This document shows, in pieces, positions 8,091 to 17,433 of a DNA stretch of 64,000 nucleotides. The position numbers and the translations under genes were made by a program. Numbering within the stretch: the stretch's first letter is position 1; every line of letters starts with the position of its first letter. This DNA comes from Mageeibacillus sp. UBA6980 (GTDB lineage: Bacteria > Bacillota > Clostridia > Saccharofermentanales > Saccharofermentanaceae). The DNA lies in the NCBI GenBank assembly GCA_002450095.1, contig DJYK01000015.1:1-64000 (forward strand). Direction: 5' to 3'. A model generated the notes under the pieces. It searched no databases and was not told where the DNA came from. It was given only the letters and a program-made list of their open reading frames with translations.

Positions 8091-9287
8091 TCAGATTTTA
8101 CTATAAGTCTGTGTCTTCTTTACAACAATTCCTCCGACCGTAAATATCGCCGAGAACAAAGTAAGCATCAGAACGGACGTAAGAAGCAGTCTCGGGCTGT
8201 ATTCCATAATGCTTCCGGTTACGCTATTGACGGAATCGAGAACTACGACAGCCCAGTAGAAAGGCAGAAATCTCGATGCATTTACTACTCCGGCATTCAT
8301 AACGGACTGAGGCACGAACACGCCACACAGGAAACTCATCGCGAGTCCGATGATATTGGTGATCATGGGAAGCGAATCCGCCGATATGGCAAAGGACGAG
8401 ATGAATGAAGTAAGCGAACAGTTGCAGATACACATAAACAGAAGAATTATGAATATGGCATATCCGTATTCTCTCATCACCGACATCCCTGCCCCGTTGA
8501 TAAGAAGCAATGCACAGGCAATGATCCAGAGCACAATCCCGCATACGAGAAGTCCCAAGACATTCACGACAGACTGTGACAGCGGGCTTACGGGAGAAAC
8601 GTTGACTCTCGAATTGACCTTACCCATATTGTTCTTGATAATGACCATTCCGACACACTGACATAAGACGGAGAAGCTTATGTAAATGAAGAACTTGGAC
8701 ATATAGCACAGCGTAAACAGCTTCCCTTCGGCATCAGGCTTAGCATCGGCATCAACCGTCAATACATATGCATCAGCCTTCAGAGACAGGTTATCCGTTG
8801 TCCTTGTTACCGCCTCCTCCGGTTCGAATCCGAGATCGACATAAGCGTTATATGTCTTTATGTAATTATTGATCATGGACTCGACTATGTATTGAGAAGG
8901 ACCTTCGTTCGATGCACTGATGAATGTTATCGCCGTATCATCGCCGTTCTCGATCTTAGAGGTAAAATCCTCATCGATGGTTATCGATATATTTACGGTC
9001 GTAAAGTAGACCATCGTCCTGATCGTATCCTCGGATTTCCCCTTAAGATCGATAAGTTCATTATTCCCGGACAGATATTCGATAAGTCCGCGACTTACTA
9101 CGGAATCCGAATTATCTATGTATCCTATCGTATAAGAACTGTCGTCAACACTCTTGGTCTCTTCCGTATTTCCGAATCCGCCGTTCATAACGAACGCCGT
9201 CATCATGACCACGAAGATGACCGTGTATATGATCAACGTGGTCTTATGCTTAACGACCATCTTGAAAAAGTGCTTAAACAGATGCAT
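8091..9287 (-). CDS. ABC-2 type exporter permease (second)
   Basis: This 398-aa permease has one N-terminal membrane helix (about 15-35), a large outside domain of about 170 residues and five to six membrane helices in the C-terminal half, the ABC2_membrane_3 layout. It corresponds in position to LnrN/YfiN. The start overlaps the end of the preceding permease gene by 14 bases, suggesting translational coupling and a permease heterodimer. The substrate is unknown. By analogy it may remove a membrane-active antibiotic. Confidence 0.88.
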   Translation of the reverse strand: MHLFKHFFKMVVKHKTTLIIYTVIFVVMMTAFVMNGGFGNTEETKSVDDSSYTIGYIDNSDSVVSRGLIEYLSGNNELIDLKGKSEDTIRTMVYFTTVNISITIDEDFTSKIENGDDTAITFISASNEGPSQYIVESMINNYIKTYNAYVDLGFEPEEAVTRTTDNLSLKADAYVLTVDADAKPDAEGKLFTLCYMSKFFIYISFSVLCQCVGMVIIKNNMGKVNSRVNVSPVSPLSQSVVNVLGLLVCGIVLWIIACALLLINGAGMSVMREYGYAIFIILLFMCICNCSLTSFISSFAISADSLPMITNIIGLAMSFLCGVFVPQSVMNAGVVNASRFLPFYWAVVVLDSVNSVTGSIMEYSPRLLLTSVLMLTLFSAIFTVGGIVVKKTQTYSKI

Positions 9288-10425
9288 ATTTCTGCCTCCT
9301 TAATCTCATAGTTGCGATCCCTAAGAATACGACTGTGATGAGTATTATCTTCACGATCTCGATATAGAAGGTAGTCAGATCCTCATAGTAGACAAGTCTG
9401 TAAAGCGCCATATTCAGGACTGTAGCCGGGTTGATATCGTTGATCACCGGAACATATCTCTCGATCAATCCCGGCAAAGTGGCGATCATCTCTCCGGATA
9501 TGAATACCGATGTCATGATGAGAGCCGTCCCCTTGTTTCCTCTTGTCGAGACACTGCCTTTGAAGAACAGTCCGAACATCTCCCCCATGCTCAATGCGAA
9601 CATATTGGCTGCGAGAATGAAGAGGATGAGCTGCGGGAGCCTGTTTCCTACGGGAACCTCGAAAAACTTATTCATGCATATTATCGAGAACGTCGATATA
9701 CACAGCGATACGACAAGTCTCGACAGAAAAGCCGTGATGATCAGTTTCAGTTTGGACACCGGACTTACGGATGTCCTCATGGCAACCTTACGTTCCCCGA
9801 CGTCGGCCTGAAGCTCGGCGACCATATTAATGCCCGCCATGGCCTGGAACAGGATTCCCATCACGATCGTCGAATAATAATACCAGTTATAAGGATCGGT
9901 CTTCTCGGCAAATACTCCCTGCTCCTCGCTCATATAATCAACTTCCGCACTCATACCGTCTATGATGGAATTAACCGCACCCTGATCACCGGTTAAGACA
10001 GCATCTCTTATCAGATCGTACTCTCTTACATAGTAATCGGCGATCGTCTTCAGGATCATCGAATCATTGGAGTTGTATTTGGGCTCAACAGCGATCTCGA
10101 TGGTATCCTCTTTAACGATGAACACGCCGCTAATCTCACCTTCCGAGACCATCCTAAGGATCGTTTGTTCATCTTCCTCATCGACAAGATTCAAGATCGC
10201 CTCGTCACCTTCTGAGATCTCATCCAAAACGGCTCCGAAGTACGAAGCGAACTCATTATCCGCCTCATAGATCACTGCAGCGTCTCTTACGTCTATACGG
10301 TTCTCGATATCGTACAATCCGCCGAATGCCAGGTGAAAGAAATACATCAATGTCACAGGAAAGATAAGACTCCAGAAGATGAACATCTTATTGCTCAATG
10401 TCTTTTTAAGACTGTACTTAAACAT
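9274..10425 (-). CDS. ABC-2 type exporter permease (first)
   Basis: This 383-aa permease has the same layout as its neighbour: an N-terminal helix (about 12-32), an extracytoplasmic domain to about residue 180 and about five C-terminal helices, including GILFQAMAGINMVAELQADVGERKVAMR, where the cytosolic coupling region follows. It corresponds to LnrM/YfiM. It begins 13 bases after the ATPase gene and overlaps the next permease gene. Both permeases together with the ATPase should form one exporter. Confidence 0.88.
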   Translation of the reverse strand: MFKYSLKKTLSNKMFIFWSLIFPVTLMYFFHLAFGGLYDIENRIDVRDAAVIYEADNEFASYFGAVLDEISEGDEAILNLVDEEDEQTILRMVSEGEISGVFIVKEDTIEIAVEPKYNSNDSMILKTIADYYVREYDLIRDAVLTGDQGAVNSIIDGMSAEVDYMSEEQGVFAEKTDPYNWYYYSTIVMGILFQAMAGINMVAELQADVGERKVAMRTSVSPVSKLKLIITAFLSRLVVSLCISTFSIICMNKFFEVPVGNRLPQLILFILAANMFALSMGEMFGLFFKGSVSTRGNKGTALIMTSVFISGEMIATLPGLIERYVPVINDINPATVLNMALYRLVYYEDLTTFYIEIVKIILITVVFLGIATMRLRRQKYASV

Positions 10426-10438
10426 GTCCGTCCCCCCT

Positions 10439-11383
10439 TTAATCGTCCCTTAATTCCTTACCCGTCAGTTCAAGGAACACGTCATTCAACGTCGGCTGCT
10501 CCGAGAATATCTTACGAAGCTTATATCCGTCTTCCTGAAGGATATTGATTATATCTATGACATTGTGTTTGCCGGATCCCGCTTCCACCTTAAGAAGACT
10601 GTCCTCATAGTTGACCGTATATATATTCTTAAGATCGTTTATCTTCGTAAGCACCTTCTCATCGAGTCCCGGGACTTCGATACTGATGAGCTCGCTCTTC
10701 TTGATCATCGCCTTTAACTCATCGACCGTTCCCGAGGCTATCGCCTGTCCCTTATCCATGATTATCACGCGGTCGGCGAGCTTCTCTATCTCTTCCATAT
10801 AGTGGGATGTGTAGACGATCGTCGCGCCCTCTTCGCGAAGCTTCATTATCCCTTCGAGGATATTGTTGCGGCTCTGAGGATCTACAGCGACTGTCGGCTC
10901 ATCAAAGAAGATGAGACGGGGCTTATGCGCGATGCCGCAGGCGATGTTAAGCCTTCTGAGAAGTCCGCCCGACAGTTTTTTGGGTTTAAATTTGACAAAA
11001 TCCCTAAGCGCTACGAATTCAATCGCTTCATTTACCAGCTTTCTTCGTTCCTCCTTGTCTTTGATATAGAGACCGCAGAAGAAATCGATATTCTCATAGA
11101 CCGTAAACTCATCAAATACCGCGACCTCCTGAGGAACGATACCGATCTGTCTTTTGAGGTCGTAAGACTTCGGGGTCATCTCCTTATCGAACACCCTGAT
11201 ATCTCCGCCGTCATATTCTAGAAGCGAGAGTATACAGTTGATGGTTGTGGATTTGCCCGAACCGTTAGGCCCGAGAAGTCCCAGGATCTCTCCCTCTTTG
11301 ACCTCCATACAGAAGTGATCCAAAGCGATAAGTTCCTTGTATCTTTTTACGAGGTTTTCTACTTTAATAACAGTCTTGCTCAT
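10439..11383 (-). CDS. ABC exporter ATP-binding subunit
   Basis: This 314-aa ATPase carries Walker A GPNGSGKST (about 37-45), signature LSGGLLRR, Walker B LIFFDEPTV and the H-loop YTSHYMEE. A C-terminal extension of about 90 residues is typical of drug and antibiotic exporters (DrrA, LnrL). The signature has GGLLRR rather than GGQ/GGM, an accepted variant in this class. The start at 11383 is chosen for AAGGAGG 7-8 bases upstream; the longest frame begins 11 codons earlier. It is the first gene of the operon ATPase-permease-permease-kinase-regulator. Confidence 0.92.
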   Translation of the reverse strand: MSKTVIKVENLVKRYKELIALDHFCMEVKEGEILGLLGPNGSGKSTTINCILSLLEYDGGDIRVFDKEMTPKSYDLKRQIGIVPQEVAVFDEFTVYENIDFFCGLYIKDKEERRKLVNEAIEFVALRDFVKFKPKKLSGGLLRRLNIACGIAHKPRLIFFDEPTVAVDPQSRNNILEGIMKLREEGATIVYTSHYMEEIEKLADRVIIMDKGQAIASGTVDELKAMIKKSELISIEVPGLDEKVLTKINDLKNIYTVNYEDSLLKVEAGSGKHNVIDIINILQEDGYKLRKIFSEQPTLNDVFLELTGKELRDD

Positions 11384-11408
11384 TTGTCTTCCTCCTTCAT
11401 CTGATACG

Positions 11409-11478
11409 ATTATCATCCAAAACCAACGGGAAGATAAGTGAATCCGGTCACATCCTTATGTGACAAATGTCATATCAC
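11409..11478 (-). promoter_or_regulatory. Promoter and nested inverted repeats before the ABC/two-component operon
   Basis: GTCACAT-CCTT-ATGTGAC (11447-11464) and TGACA-AA-TGTCA (11461-11472) form overlapping palindromes followed by ATATCAC. A candidate -10, GATAAT, lies at 11409-11414 on the minus strand with a poor -35. The repeats centre about 50 bp upstream of this -10, a usual place for an activator. The likely ligand is the operon's own LuxR-type regulator (inference). Confidence 0.5.
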
Positions 11479-11522
11479 GACCCTTCTTGTTAAATCCCGC
11501 TTAATCGGTTATGTTTATAAGC

Positions 11523-12704
11523 ATGAGAGTTATTGGAATCGTAGCCGAGTTTAATCCTTTCCATAAAGGACACGAATACCTGATAGAAGAAGCGAAGCGC
11601 CTTGTCGGCGATCCCCGCGCCGTCGTAATGACGGTGATGAGCGGACCGTTTACACAAAGAGGCTCCATGGCAGTCTCCCCTAAGCACGTCCGGGCAAAAG
11701 AAGCACTTATAAGCGGCGTTGACGTCGCGATAGAACTTCCGTTTACTTTCGCATGTGCCCCTTCCGAGAGGTTTGCCTCGGGAGCGGTCGAACTTCTGTA
11801 CAGGACCGGAGTTGTAACCGACATAGCTTTCGGAGTCGATTGCAAGGACCCCTCACTTCTAATGGAACTGTCAGAAACAGAACCCGATGAGAGCGTTCTT
11901 AAGGAAGCACTCGCGAAGGGAAAGTCCTATCCGTCCGCAAGGGCCGACGCTATTATCGCGAACTATAACGGAGAGGCTGATAAAGACCTCATCGCCGACA
12001 CATTAAGACAACCCAATTCCATCCTGGCACTCGACTATATAAGAGCCGTTAAGAGGATGAATACCGGCTTTAAGATCCATATGATCCGAAGGATGCCGGG
12101 GATGTCGGCGACTTTAGCAAGAGAAGCGCTTGATACCGCTGACAGAGGAAGCGTCTCTTCCGTCGCAAACGCACTTAACGGGGTCATTCCCGACAAAGCG
12201 CTGTCAGTAATGCTCTCGGCCATGTCTCATAAGGACTTCAAGATCCCCGATCATGAACAGTACATGGAGGACGTAAAGATCCAGCTCAGAAGATCTGAGG
12301 ATATCTCTTCCTATGCATATATGACGGACGGACTGGACGGATTTATAAGGAACAACATAGATAAGGACCTTCAGACCAAGCATTTCACCATGCCCCGAAT
12401 AAGAAGAGCCGTTGCTTCTCTTATGACGGGTCAGACAGCATCGTATGTCGATGAGGAGAAACACGTTCAGTATATACGTGTATTGGGATTCTCGAATGAA
12501 GGCAGATACTGCCTTAAGATAATGGGAAAGTGCGCGAGGCTTCCGATAATAAGTAACCCCTCCGACGCGCTTGAGCTTTACTCGTCGAATCAAAGACTTA
12601 AGAAGCAATTCGAATCGGATCTTCTCGCGAATGACATCTATGCCCGTTACGCTTCGATGGAAAGCGGATACGAGTGGAAGATCTCCCCTATCAGGATCAA
12701 ATAA
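11523..12704 (+). CDS. tmcAL: tRNA(Met) cytidine acetate ligase
   Basis: This 393-aa nucleotidyltransferase-fold protein opens with VGIVAEFNPFHKGH-like sequence: the nucleotide-binding HxGH motif reads H14-K-G-H17. The conserved MSGPFTQRG segment follows. TmcAL (YlbM) uses ATP and acetate to make N4-acetylcytidine at the wobble position of elongator tRNA-Met in Bacillota. Length and N-terminus fit the family. The start at 11523 gives the family-typical MRVIGIVAEFNP, but no clear Shine-Dalgarno sequence precedes it. The gene ends at a shared hairpin with rpsT. Confidence 0.93.
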   Translation: MRVIGIVAEFNPFHKGHEYLIEEAKRLVGDPRAVVMTVMSGPFTQRGSMAVSPKHVRAKEALISGVDVAIELPFTFACAPSERFASGAVELLYRTGVVTDIAFGVDCKDPSLLMELSETEPDESVLKEALAKGKSYPSARADAIIANYNGEADKDLIADTLRQPNSILALDYIRAVKRMNTGFKIHMIRRMPGMSATLAREALDTADRGSVSSVANALNGVIPDKALSVMLSAMSHKDFKIPDHEQYMEDVKIQLRRSEDISSYAYMTDGLDGFIRNNIDKDLQTKHFTMPRIRRAVASLMTGQTASYVDEEKHVQYIRVLGFSNEGRYCLKIMGKCARLPIISNPSDALELYSSNQRLKKQFESDLLANDIYARYASMESGYEWKISPIRIK

Positions 12705-12710
12705 CAACAA

Positions 12711-12736
12711 AAAGACTGCGCATACACGCAGTCTTA
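12711..12736 (-). terminator. Terminator of rpsT, possibly two-way
   Basis: AAGACTGCG (12712-12720) and CGCAGTCTT (12727-12735) form a 9-bp stem with a 6-base loop. On the minus strand it is followed by TTTTTGTTGTT, a good intrinsic terminator for rpsT. On the plus strand the following tract is weaker. Confidence 0.85.
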
Positions 12737-12760
12737 ATATTTCAACGTAATAAGATAAGA

Positions 12761-13018
12761 TTACTTAGCTGCGTTTACAGCCTTAGCAACTCTGGACTTA
12801 GCTCTTGCAGCAGCCTGCTTGCTCATGTGACCCTTAGCAGCAGCCTGATCGACAGCCTTCTGTGTATTCTTGAGAAGAGCCTCATCAGCTGTGCCTGCAG
12901 CAACAGAAGCCTTGGACTTCTTGATGACTGTTCTGATAGCAGTCTTCTTAGTCTTATTAGCCTCTGTCTTCTTCTTCGTTACTTCAACACGCTTTATAGC
13001 CGACTTAATGTTAGGCAT
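12761..13018 (-). CDS. rpsT: 30S ribosomal protein S20
   Basis: This 85-aa, Lys/Ala-rich protein starts MPNIKSAIKRV and contains the family pattern of three long helices with KKTAIRTVIKK and a C-terminal KGHMSKQAAARAKSRVAKAV block. S20 binds 16S rRNA early in 30S assembly. A GGAGG ribosome-binding site lies just upstream. A clear sigma-A promoter (13070-13098) and its own terminator make it monocistronic. Confidence 0.97.
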   Translation of the reverse strand: MPNIKSAIKRVEVTKKKTEANKTKKTAIRTVIKKSKASVAAGTADEALLKNTQKAVDQAAAKGHMSKQAAARAKSRVAKAVNAAK

Positions 13019-13069
13019 TTCATTTCCTCCGTAATAATATGGATCATTTCTTTTTTAAATTACCGAGAG

Positions 13070-13098
13070 ATTTTAACACTATTGCCCTGATGGTGCAA
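13070..13098 (-). promoter_or_regulatory. Sigma-A type promoter of rpsT
   Basis: On the minus strand TTGCAC (13093-13098) and TAAAAT (13070-13075) are separated by exactly 17 bp. An inverted repeat (CTATTGC/GCAATAG) overlaps the -35 and spacer. Confidence 0.7.
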
Positions 13099-13119
13099 TA
13101 GCTTATTTTCACCTTATTT

Positions 13120-13863
13120 TTATACGTCTTTTGTCCCGTAAATGCTCCTGGTCGCTTCATATATCGCGATACCTGCGGCGGTAGGAAGATTAAGACTGTC
13201 GATATTGTCAGTGTGTTCTATCCTTACGGGCTGCCCCTTGGTCTTATATGACGAAGGAAGCCCTGTCGCCTCGTTTCCGAATATAAGACTGAAAGGGGTC
13301 TTGATATCCGTATCCTGTAAGATACGGCTCCCGTCGAGCATAAAAGGATACAGCTTGTTATCAGGGAACCTTTGCTCATAAGCCTCAAACGAATCGAAAA
13401 GCTCCATCCTGACTCTCGCCTTCGCCCCCATAGACGCTCTTACCACGCGAGGATCGAACATATCGACAGCGGGAGGAATTACCGCTATATCAAGTATACC
13501 GAATCCTGCGCAGGTTCTTATGATGGTACCCATGTTTCCCGCATCCGACGGATTGACGAGAACTACATGGCATCCGCCGAGTATCCTGTCAGAAGACTTC
13601 TCGATAACGCCGATCACGAAACAGTTTCCCTTCTTCGACAGTATATTGAAAGGCTTCTCTGACACCTCTACGGGAATGGAATGCTCCTTGCAGATGACGT
13701 TTATCTTCTTTATCGTATCAACAGCATCAAACTTAGGATGAAGGATCACCGCCTTCACCGCTGCCGGACACACATTCAGATATTCCATCGTCACGGTCGC
13801 CCCGAGACTGTACGTTACTTCACTTTCTTTCTTATAACTTGATACTTTCATAATGTTTTTCAT
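13120..13863 (-). CDS. SpoU/TrmH family RNA 2'-O-methyltransferase
   Basis: This 247-aa protein has the SPOUT signature motifs: motif 1 NPSDAGNMGTIIRTCAGFG, motif 2 LIFGNEATGLP and motif 3 IDSLNLPTAAGIAIYEA, which together form the knotted SAM-binding site. An N-terminal L7Ae-like substrate-binding region (residues 1-95) precedes them. The target, rRNA or tRNA, cannot be decided. A second in-frame ATG four codons in is an equally plausible start, as neither has a good Shine-Dalgarno sequence. Confidence 0.9.
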   Translation of the reverse strand: MKNIMKVSSYKKESEVTYSLGATVTMEYLNVCPAAVKAVILHPKFDAVDTIKKINVICKEHSIPVEVSEKPFNILSKKGNCFVIGVIEKSSDRILGGCHVVLVNPSDAGNMGTIIRTCAGFGILDIAVIPPAVDMFDPRVVRASMGAKARVRMELFDSFEAYEQRFPDNKLYPFMLDGSRILQDTDIKTPFSLIFGNEATGLPSSYKTKGQPVRIEHTDNIDSLNLPTAAGIAIYEATRSIYGTKDV

Positions 13864-13870
13864 CCAAAAG

Positions 13871-13898
13871 TTGTATTGTTTATTTTATATGGTATCAT
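13871..13898 (+). promoter_or_regulatory. Candidate promoter of the DUF4870-like gene
   Basis: TTGTAT (13871-13876) and TATCAT (13893-13898) are 16 bp apart, 33 bases before the ATG at 13932, which has a GGAGGT ribosome-binding site. Confidence 0.45.
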
Positions 13899-13931
13899 AT
13901 TTTAGAATTATCCTTCGGAGGTATAATAAAA

Positions 13932-14273
13932 ATGGAGAATGAGAACATCAACAATCAGGGTCCTGTTATTGATAACAACCCTTCCGCACCTTCCGGCAAC
14001 GCTAAGATCTTTGCAATCTTAAGCTATATCGGAATCTTATGGCTTTTGGGTCTTCTTATCGAACCTGAAAAGAACGATCCGTATGTTAAGAACCACGTAA
14101 ACAACGGAATCATCCTCTGTATCGCAGGAGTCATCTGTGCCATCATTCCTTTCCTGGGATGGCTGTGCTCTATCGTTGTTCTTGTATTTGCTATTATGGG
14201 CATCGTAAATGCCGCACAGGACAAGATGTATACGATCCCTCTTATCGGAGATAAGATCCAGATCATCAAGTAA
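13932..14273 (+). CDS. DUF4870-like small membrane protein
   Basis: This 113-aa protein has a polar, Asn/Pro-rich N-terminus (about 25 residues), then three hydrophobic segments separated by the loop EPEKNDPYVKNHVNNG. That loop corresponds to the HxxQ/HxNNG-type turn of DUF4870/Tic20-like proteins. The function of the family is unknown. It has its own ribosome-binding site (GGAGGT), a candidate promoter and a terminator, so it is monocistronic. Confidence 0.8.
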   Translation: MENENINNQGPVIDNNPSAPSGNAKIFAILSYIGILWLLGLLIEPEKNDPYVKNHVNNGIILCIAGVICAIIPFLGWLCSIVVLVFAIMGIVNAAQDKMYTIPLIGDKIQIIK

Positions 14274-14303
14274 TAATCGATCCGATCCGAGATTTTAAAA
14301 ACG

Positions 14304-14334
14304 AGCTGTGCGCCATGCGGTTGCACAGCTTTTT
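14304..14334 (+). terminator. Terminator after the DUF4870-like gene
   Basis: AGCTGTGC (14304-14311) pairs with GCACAGCT (14323-14330), followed by TTTT. The T-run lies just before the -10 box of the next gene. Confidence 0.8.
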
Positions 14335-14337
14335 ATG

Positions 14338-14343
14338 TATAAT
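14338..14343 (+). promoter_or_regulatory. -10 box of a probable leaderless transcript (acyltransferase)
   Basis: TATAAT ends 7 bases before the ATG at 14351. No Shine-Dalgarno sequence fits in between, and the -35 region falls in the upstream terminator hairpin. Confidence 0.45.
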
Positions 14344-14350
14344 AAACAGT

Positions 14351-15619
14351 ATGAAGATCAAAGTAAAACACTCCGATTACGATACAGTCATGGCTCTGCC
14401 GCGTCCGGAGCATAAGAAACCCTGCAGACCGTCAAGGCTTATCGCCCGCATGGGAAACCTCGTGACACGAGGCGAGCTTAAGGATGTCGGGTTCTCATAT
14501 GAGAAGATCGATATGGAGAAGGCCGGGAACGGTCCGTGGCTCATACTCATGAACCACAGCAGCTTCATCGATCTTGTGATCGCATACGAGATACTTAAGA
14601 ACAAACCGTTCAATGTAGTATGTACGTCTGACGGTCTCGTCGGTAAAGAGTTTCTGATGAGAAAACTCGGATGTATCCCCACCCGTAAGTTCGTAACGGA
14701 TATTACCCTGATCTCAGATATGGATCATGCGCTTAATAATAACAAGACGAGCGTTCTTCTGTATCCCGAAGCAAGTTATTCTTTCGACGGGACCGCGACA
14801 AGACTTCCGAGAAGAATGGGCGTCCTGTTTAAAAGACTCAAGGTCCCTGTCGTAATGATCACCACATACGGTGCATTCGCAAGAGATCCCTTGTACAACA
14901 ACCTTCAGAAAAGAAACGTTAAAGTTACGGCTGATATGAGATGCCTCTTCTCGGTCGACGAGCTTACATCTATGAGAACGGCCGAAATCGATGAGAGACT
15001 CGACGAGGCGTTCAGCTTCGATTACTTTAAGTGGCAGTCTGATAATAAAGTTAAAGTGACGGAACCCTTTCGCGCTGACAGTCTTAACAGGATCCTCTTT
15101 AAGTGTCCGCACTGCCTGAAGGAAGGTCAGACCGAAGGCCGCGGGATCACGTTCACCTGCCGTGCCTGCGGGATCAGATACGAGATGGACGAATACGGAA
15201 AACTTCACGCGGTTAACGGAAAGACCGTATTCTCTCATATCCCCGACTGGTACGCATGGGAAAGGCAGCAGGTCAGGGATGAGATCACAAACGGAACTTA
15301 CTGTCTCGATACCGAATGCGATATCGGGATGATCGTCGATTACAAGGCTCTCTATATGGTCGGCAGCGGAAGATTAAGGCATTCCGCCGACGGCTTCGTG
15401 CTCGAAGGATGCGACGGAAAGCTTCATTACGAGCAAAGCCCCTCGTCCTGCTACAGCCTGTATTCAGACTACTACTGGTATGAACTGGGCGACATCGTCT
15501 GTCTCGGCACAAATGACTGTCTCTACTACTGCTTCCCGAAGAAGAACGATATAGTCGCGAAGACCAGGATCGCGCAGGAAGAGCTCTATAAACTTAAGAA
15601 GAATACGAGTACTCGATAA
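14351..15619 (+). CDS. PlsC-like acyltransferase with zinc-ribbon domain
   Basis: The N-terminal half of this 422-aa protein has the acyltransferase HX4D motif NHSSFID (His69, Asp74) and a later LLYPEAS block, as in glycerophospholipid acyltransferases that use acyl-ACP or acyl-CoA. A zinc-ribbon follows (CPHC and CRAC, about residues 253-276), then a C-terminal domain of about 140 residues rich in Tyr and Asp that I do not recognise. No signal peptide or membrane helix is clear. The start at 14351 is preferred because the longer frame begins inside the upstream terminator. The 3' end overlaps the convergent gene by 26 bases. Confidence 0.75.
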   Translation: MKIKVKHSDYDTVMALPRPEHKKPCRPSRLIARMGNLVTRGELKDVGFSYEKIDMEKAGNGPWLILMNHSSFIDLVIAYEILKNKPFNVVCTSDGLVGKEFLMRKLGCIPTRKFVTDITLISDMDHALNNNKTSVLLYPEASYSFDGTATRLPRRMGVLFKRLKVPVVMITTYGAFARDPLYNNLQKRNVKVTADMRCLFSVDELTSMRTAEIDERLDEAFSFDYFKWQSDNKVKVTEPFRADSLNRILFKCPHCLKEGQTEGRGITFTCRACGIRYEMDEYGKLHAVNGKTVFSHIPDWYAWERQQVRDEITNGTYCLDTECDIGMIVDYKALYMVGSGRLRHSADGFVLEGCDGKLHYEQSPSSCYSLYSDYYWYELGDIVCLGTNDCLYYCFPKKNDIVAKTRIAQEELYKLKKNTSTR

Positions 15620-17426
15620 ACTCCGGATCGAATGACGTAAACTCCTCCCGATCGCGCCACGTCTTATCCGTGCCCTCGGGCGAAATGAAGATATAATAAT
15701 CGTAACCTGTCAGATCCTGCCCTTCAAGTTCATTCAGCCTGTTAAGCGATGTAACCGTTATGTCAGCCGAATAGAACATGGTCTTGCAAAAATAATACCT
15801 GAATCCGACCGGCGCCTCTATCTGATCGAGCCATTCCTCATTCTCGGAGAACAGGACAAAATAGGATACATTCTGATCCTGGGGAAGATCGTGGATATCG
15901 ATGATCGTCCTCACATCGTCTACAAGTTTCTCCTCATCCGTAAGATCCTGTCGTACAAGAAGCGTCCCCGCCCCGAGAAGGTGCATCGGAAGGACAAGAA
16001 ATGACAGAGCGATAAGGACCCCCTTCATAAGACCGGATCGAAGACCGATGTCATCCAGTCCTCTTATGATACACAGAGCCATAACGAGCATCACGCCGAA
16101 GCAGAATGCATCAATGGTCATTACATATCGCGCATACCAGCAAAGCCTCTTCGCCTCGACCCACGGCATCGAGAAAATATACATAGCAAGATTCCCCGCC
16201 TGATATAACACATAGTTAACGATGAGGAACACCGCCGTGAATCCGTAATCCGCGATCTTCAGGCCGCCCTTGGAATACACCTTAAGAACAATAAAGATCA
16301 GAGCCATCACGACGAACATCCACACAAACATATCGTTATGCGTGAACACCTCGGTAAAGAACATCTTCAAGATCTGACGTATGTTCTCGGGTGACTTCTG
16401 CGCGAGGATCTGTTCATAATACTCTCCCGATATCCGGTGAGGGGTCTCATCCGATCCCGCGAAAACAACATGCATCCTTATCCCCCAGATCACCCTCATA
16501 AGGACCGGGCCGGATATCAAAGCCGCCGAACTTTTGACAAGGCCTCCGACAGACTTATCCGACCGTCTTGTCAGATGAACGACAAGTATCAGACAGGATA
16601 TAACAAAGAAGATCCCGCTGCTCTTGACCACGGTAACGAGCGACAGCACCGGCGCGGATGCCGCAAGAGCTTTTTTCAGGTCATCTTTGTGACTTATGAT
16701 GATCGAATACGAAGCGACTCCGAGAGCCGCGATGAGGCGGTCGACCATGAGGCTGTTGACGCCGTTCTCAAGACCCGGGTAACATGTCGTAAGCGCTACA
16801 GTCCCGAGAAGGGCGAGGATATATGAGACGATCCTGTTAATTCTGCTCTTGTTATCGGCAAAACCAAAGAAAGTGATACCGCAGGATAATGAGAGAAGTG
16901 ACTGCCCGAACAGGGCGTGCCCTTCGGACATGCCGAGAGCCTTACAGACATACCAGACAAAGACCGACGAACCGACGGGATAAGATCTGTACTCGATTAT
17001 CCTGTCCGTCGCATCGGGAAACTTCGAATCATAGATGAGATTCTTTACGATGAGCTCCCAGTGCGTGAAGTTATCGTAGTAGTAGATCCTCGCTCCCGAC
17101 AGCCAGACAAAAAGATACACCGAGAACACCGTAAACACTATGGTTCCTACGGTGATATCACCCTTAATGTGATCAATGAAAGTCTTAACGGATGATCCGG
17201 ATTCGAATATTAGATCGTATAGATAGAACAGGTATCCCAAGATGAACAGAGCGATCGCCGAAGGGACAAGAAGGTTGATGCAGCCTCCGATAAAAAGGAT
17301 CACTCCCGTCACGCTCAAAGCAACGACCGGACAGACTTCGGGCCGAAGGTCAAACTTACGGCGGATAAAATGTGCGATCCCGCCGAACGAGAGCATAAGA
17401 GCGATAAATCTTATTACGGTAATCAT
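15594..17426 (-). CDS. Large polytopic membrane protein, GT-C-like, 610 aa
   Basis: About twelve hydrophobic segments are spread over residues 1-480, followed by a soluble C-terminal domain of about 120 residues. The segment GARIYYYDNFTHWELIVKNL, with an acidic residue in the first outside loop, and the overall shape resemble GT-C glycosyltransferases that use lipid-linked sugar donors, but no family-specific motif proves it. It could act in cell-wall polymer or glycan modification (inference). The TATAAT box 7 bases before the ATG suggests leaderless transcription. Confidence 0.6.
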   Translation of the reverse strand: MITVIRFIALMLSFGGIAHFIRRKFDLRPEVCPVVALSVTGVILFIGGCINLLVPSAIALFILGYLFYLYDLIFESGSSVKTFIDHIKGDITVGTIVFTVFSVYLFVWLSGARIYYYDNFTHWELIVKNLIYDSKFPDATDRIIEYRSYPVGSSVFVWYVCKALGMSEGHALFGQSLLSLSCGITFFGFADNKSRINRIVSYILALLGTVALTTCYPGLENGVNSLMVDRLIAALGVASYSIIISHKDDLKKALAASAPVLSLVTVVKSSGIFFVISCLILVVHLTRRSDKSVGGLVKSSAALISGPVLMRVIWGIRMHVVFAGSDETPHRISGEYYEQILAQKSPENIRQILKMFFTEVFTHNDMFVWMFVVMALIFIVLKVYSKGGLKIADYGFTAVFLIVNYVLYQAGNLAMYIFSMPWVEAKRLCWYARYVMTIDAFCFGVMLVMALCIIRGLDDIGLRSGLMKGVLIALSFLVLPMHLLGAGTLLVRQDLTDEEKLVDDVRTIIDIHDLPQDQNVSYFVLFSENEEWLDQIEAPVGFRYYFCKTMFYSADITVTSLNRLNELEGQDLTGYDYYIFISPEGTDKTWRDREEFTSFDPEFIEYSYSS

Positions 17427-17433
17427 CGAGTTA

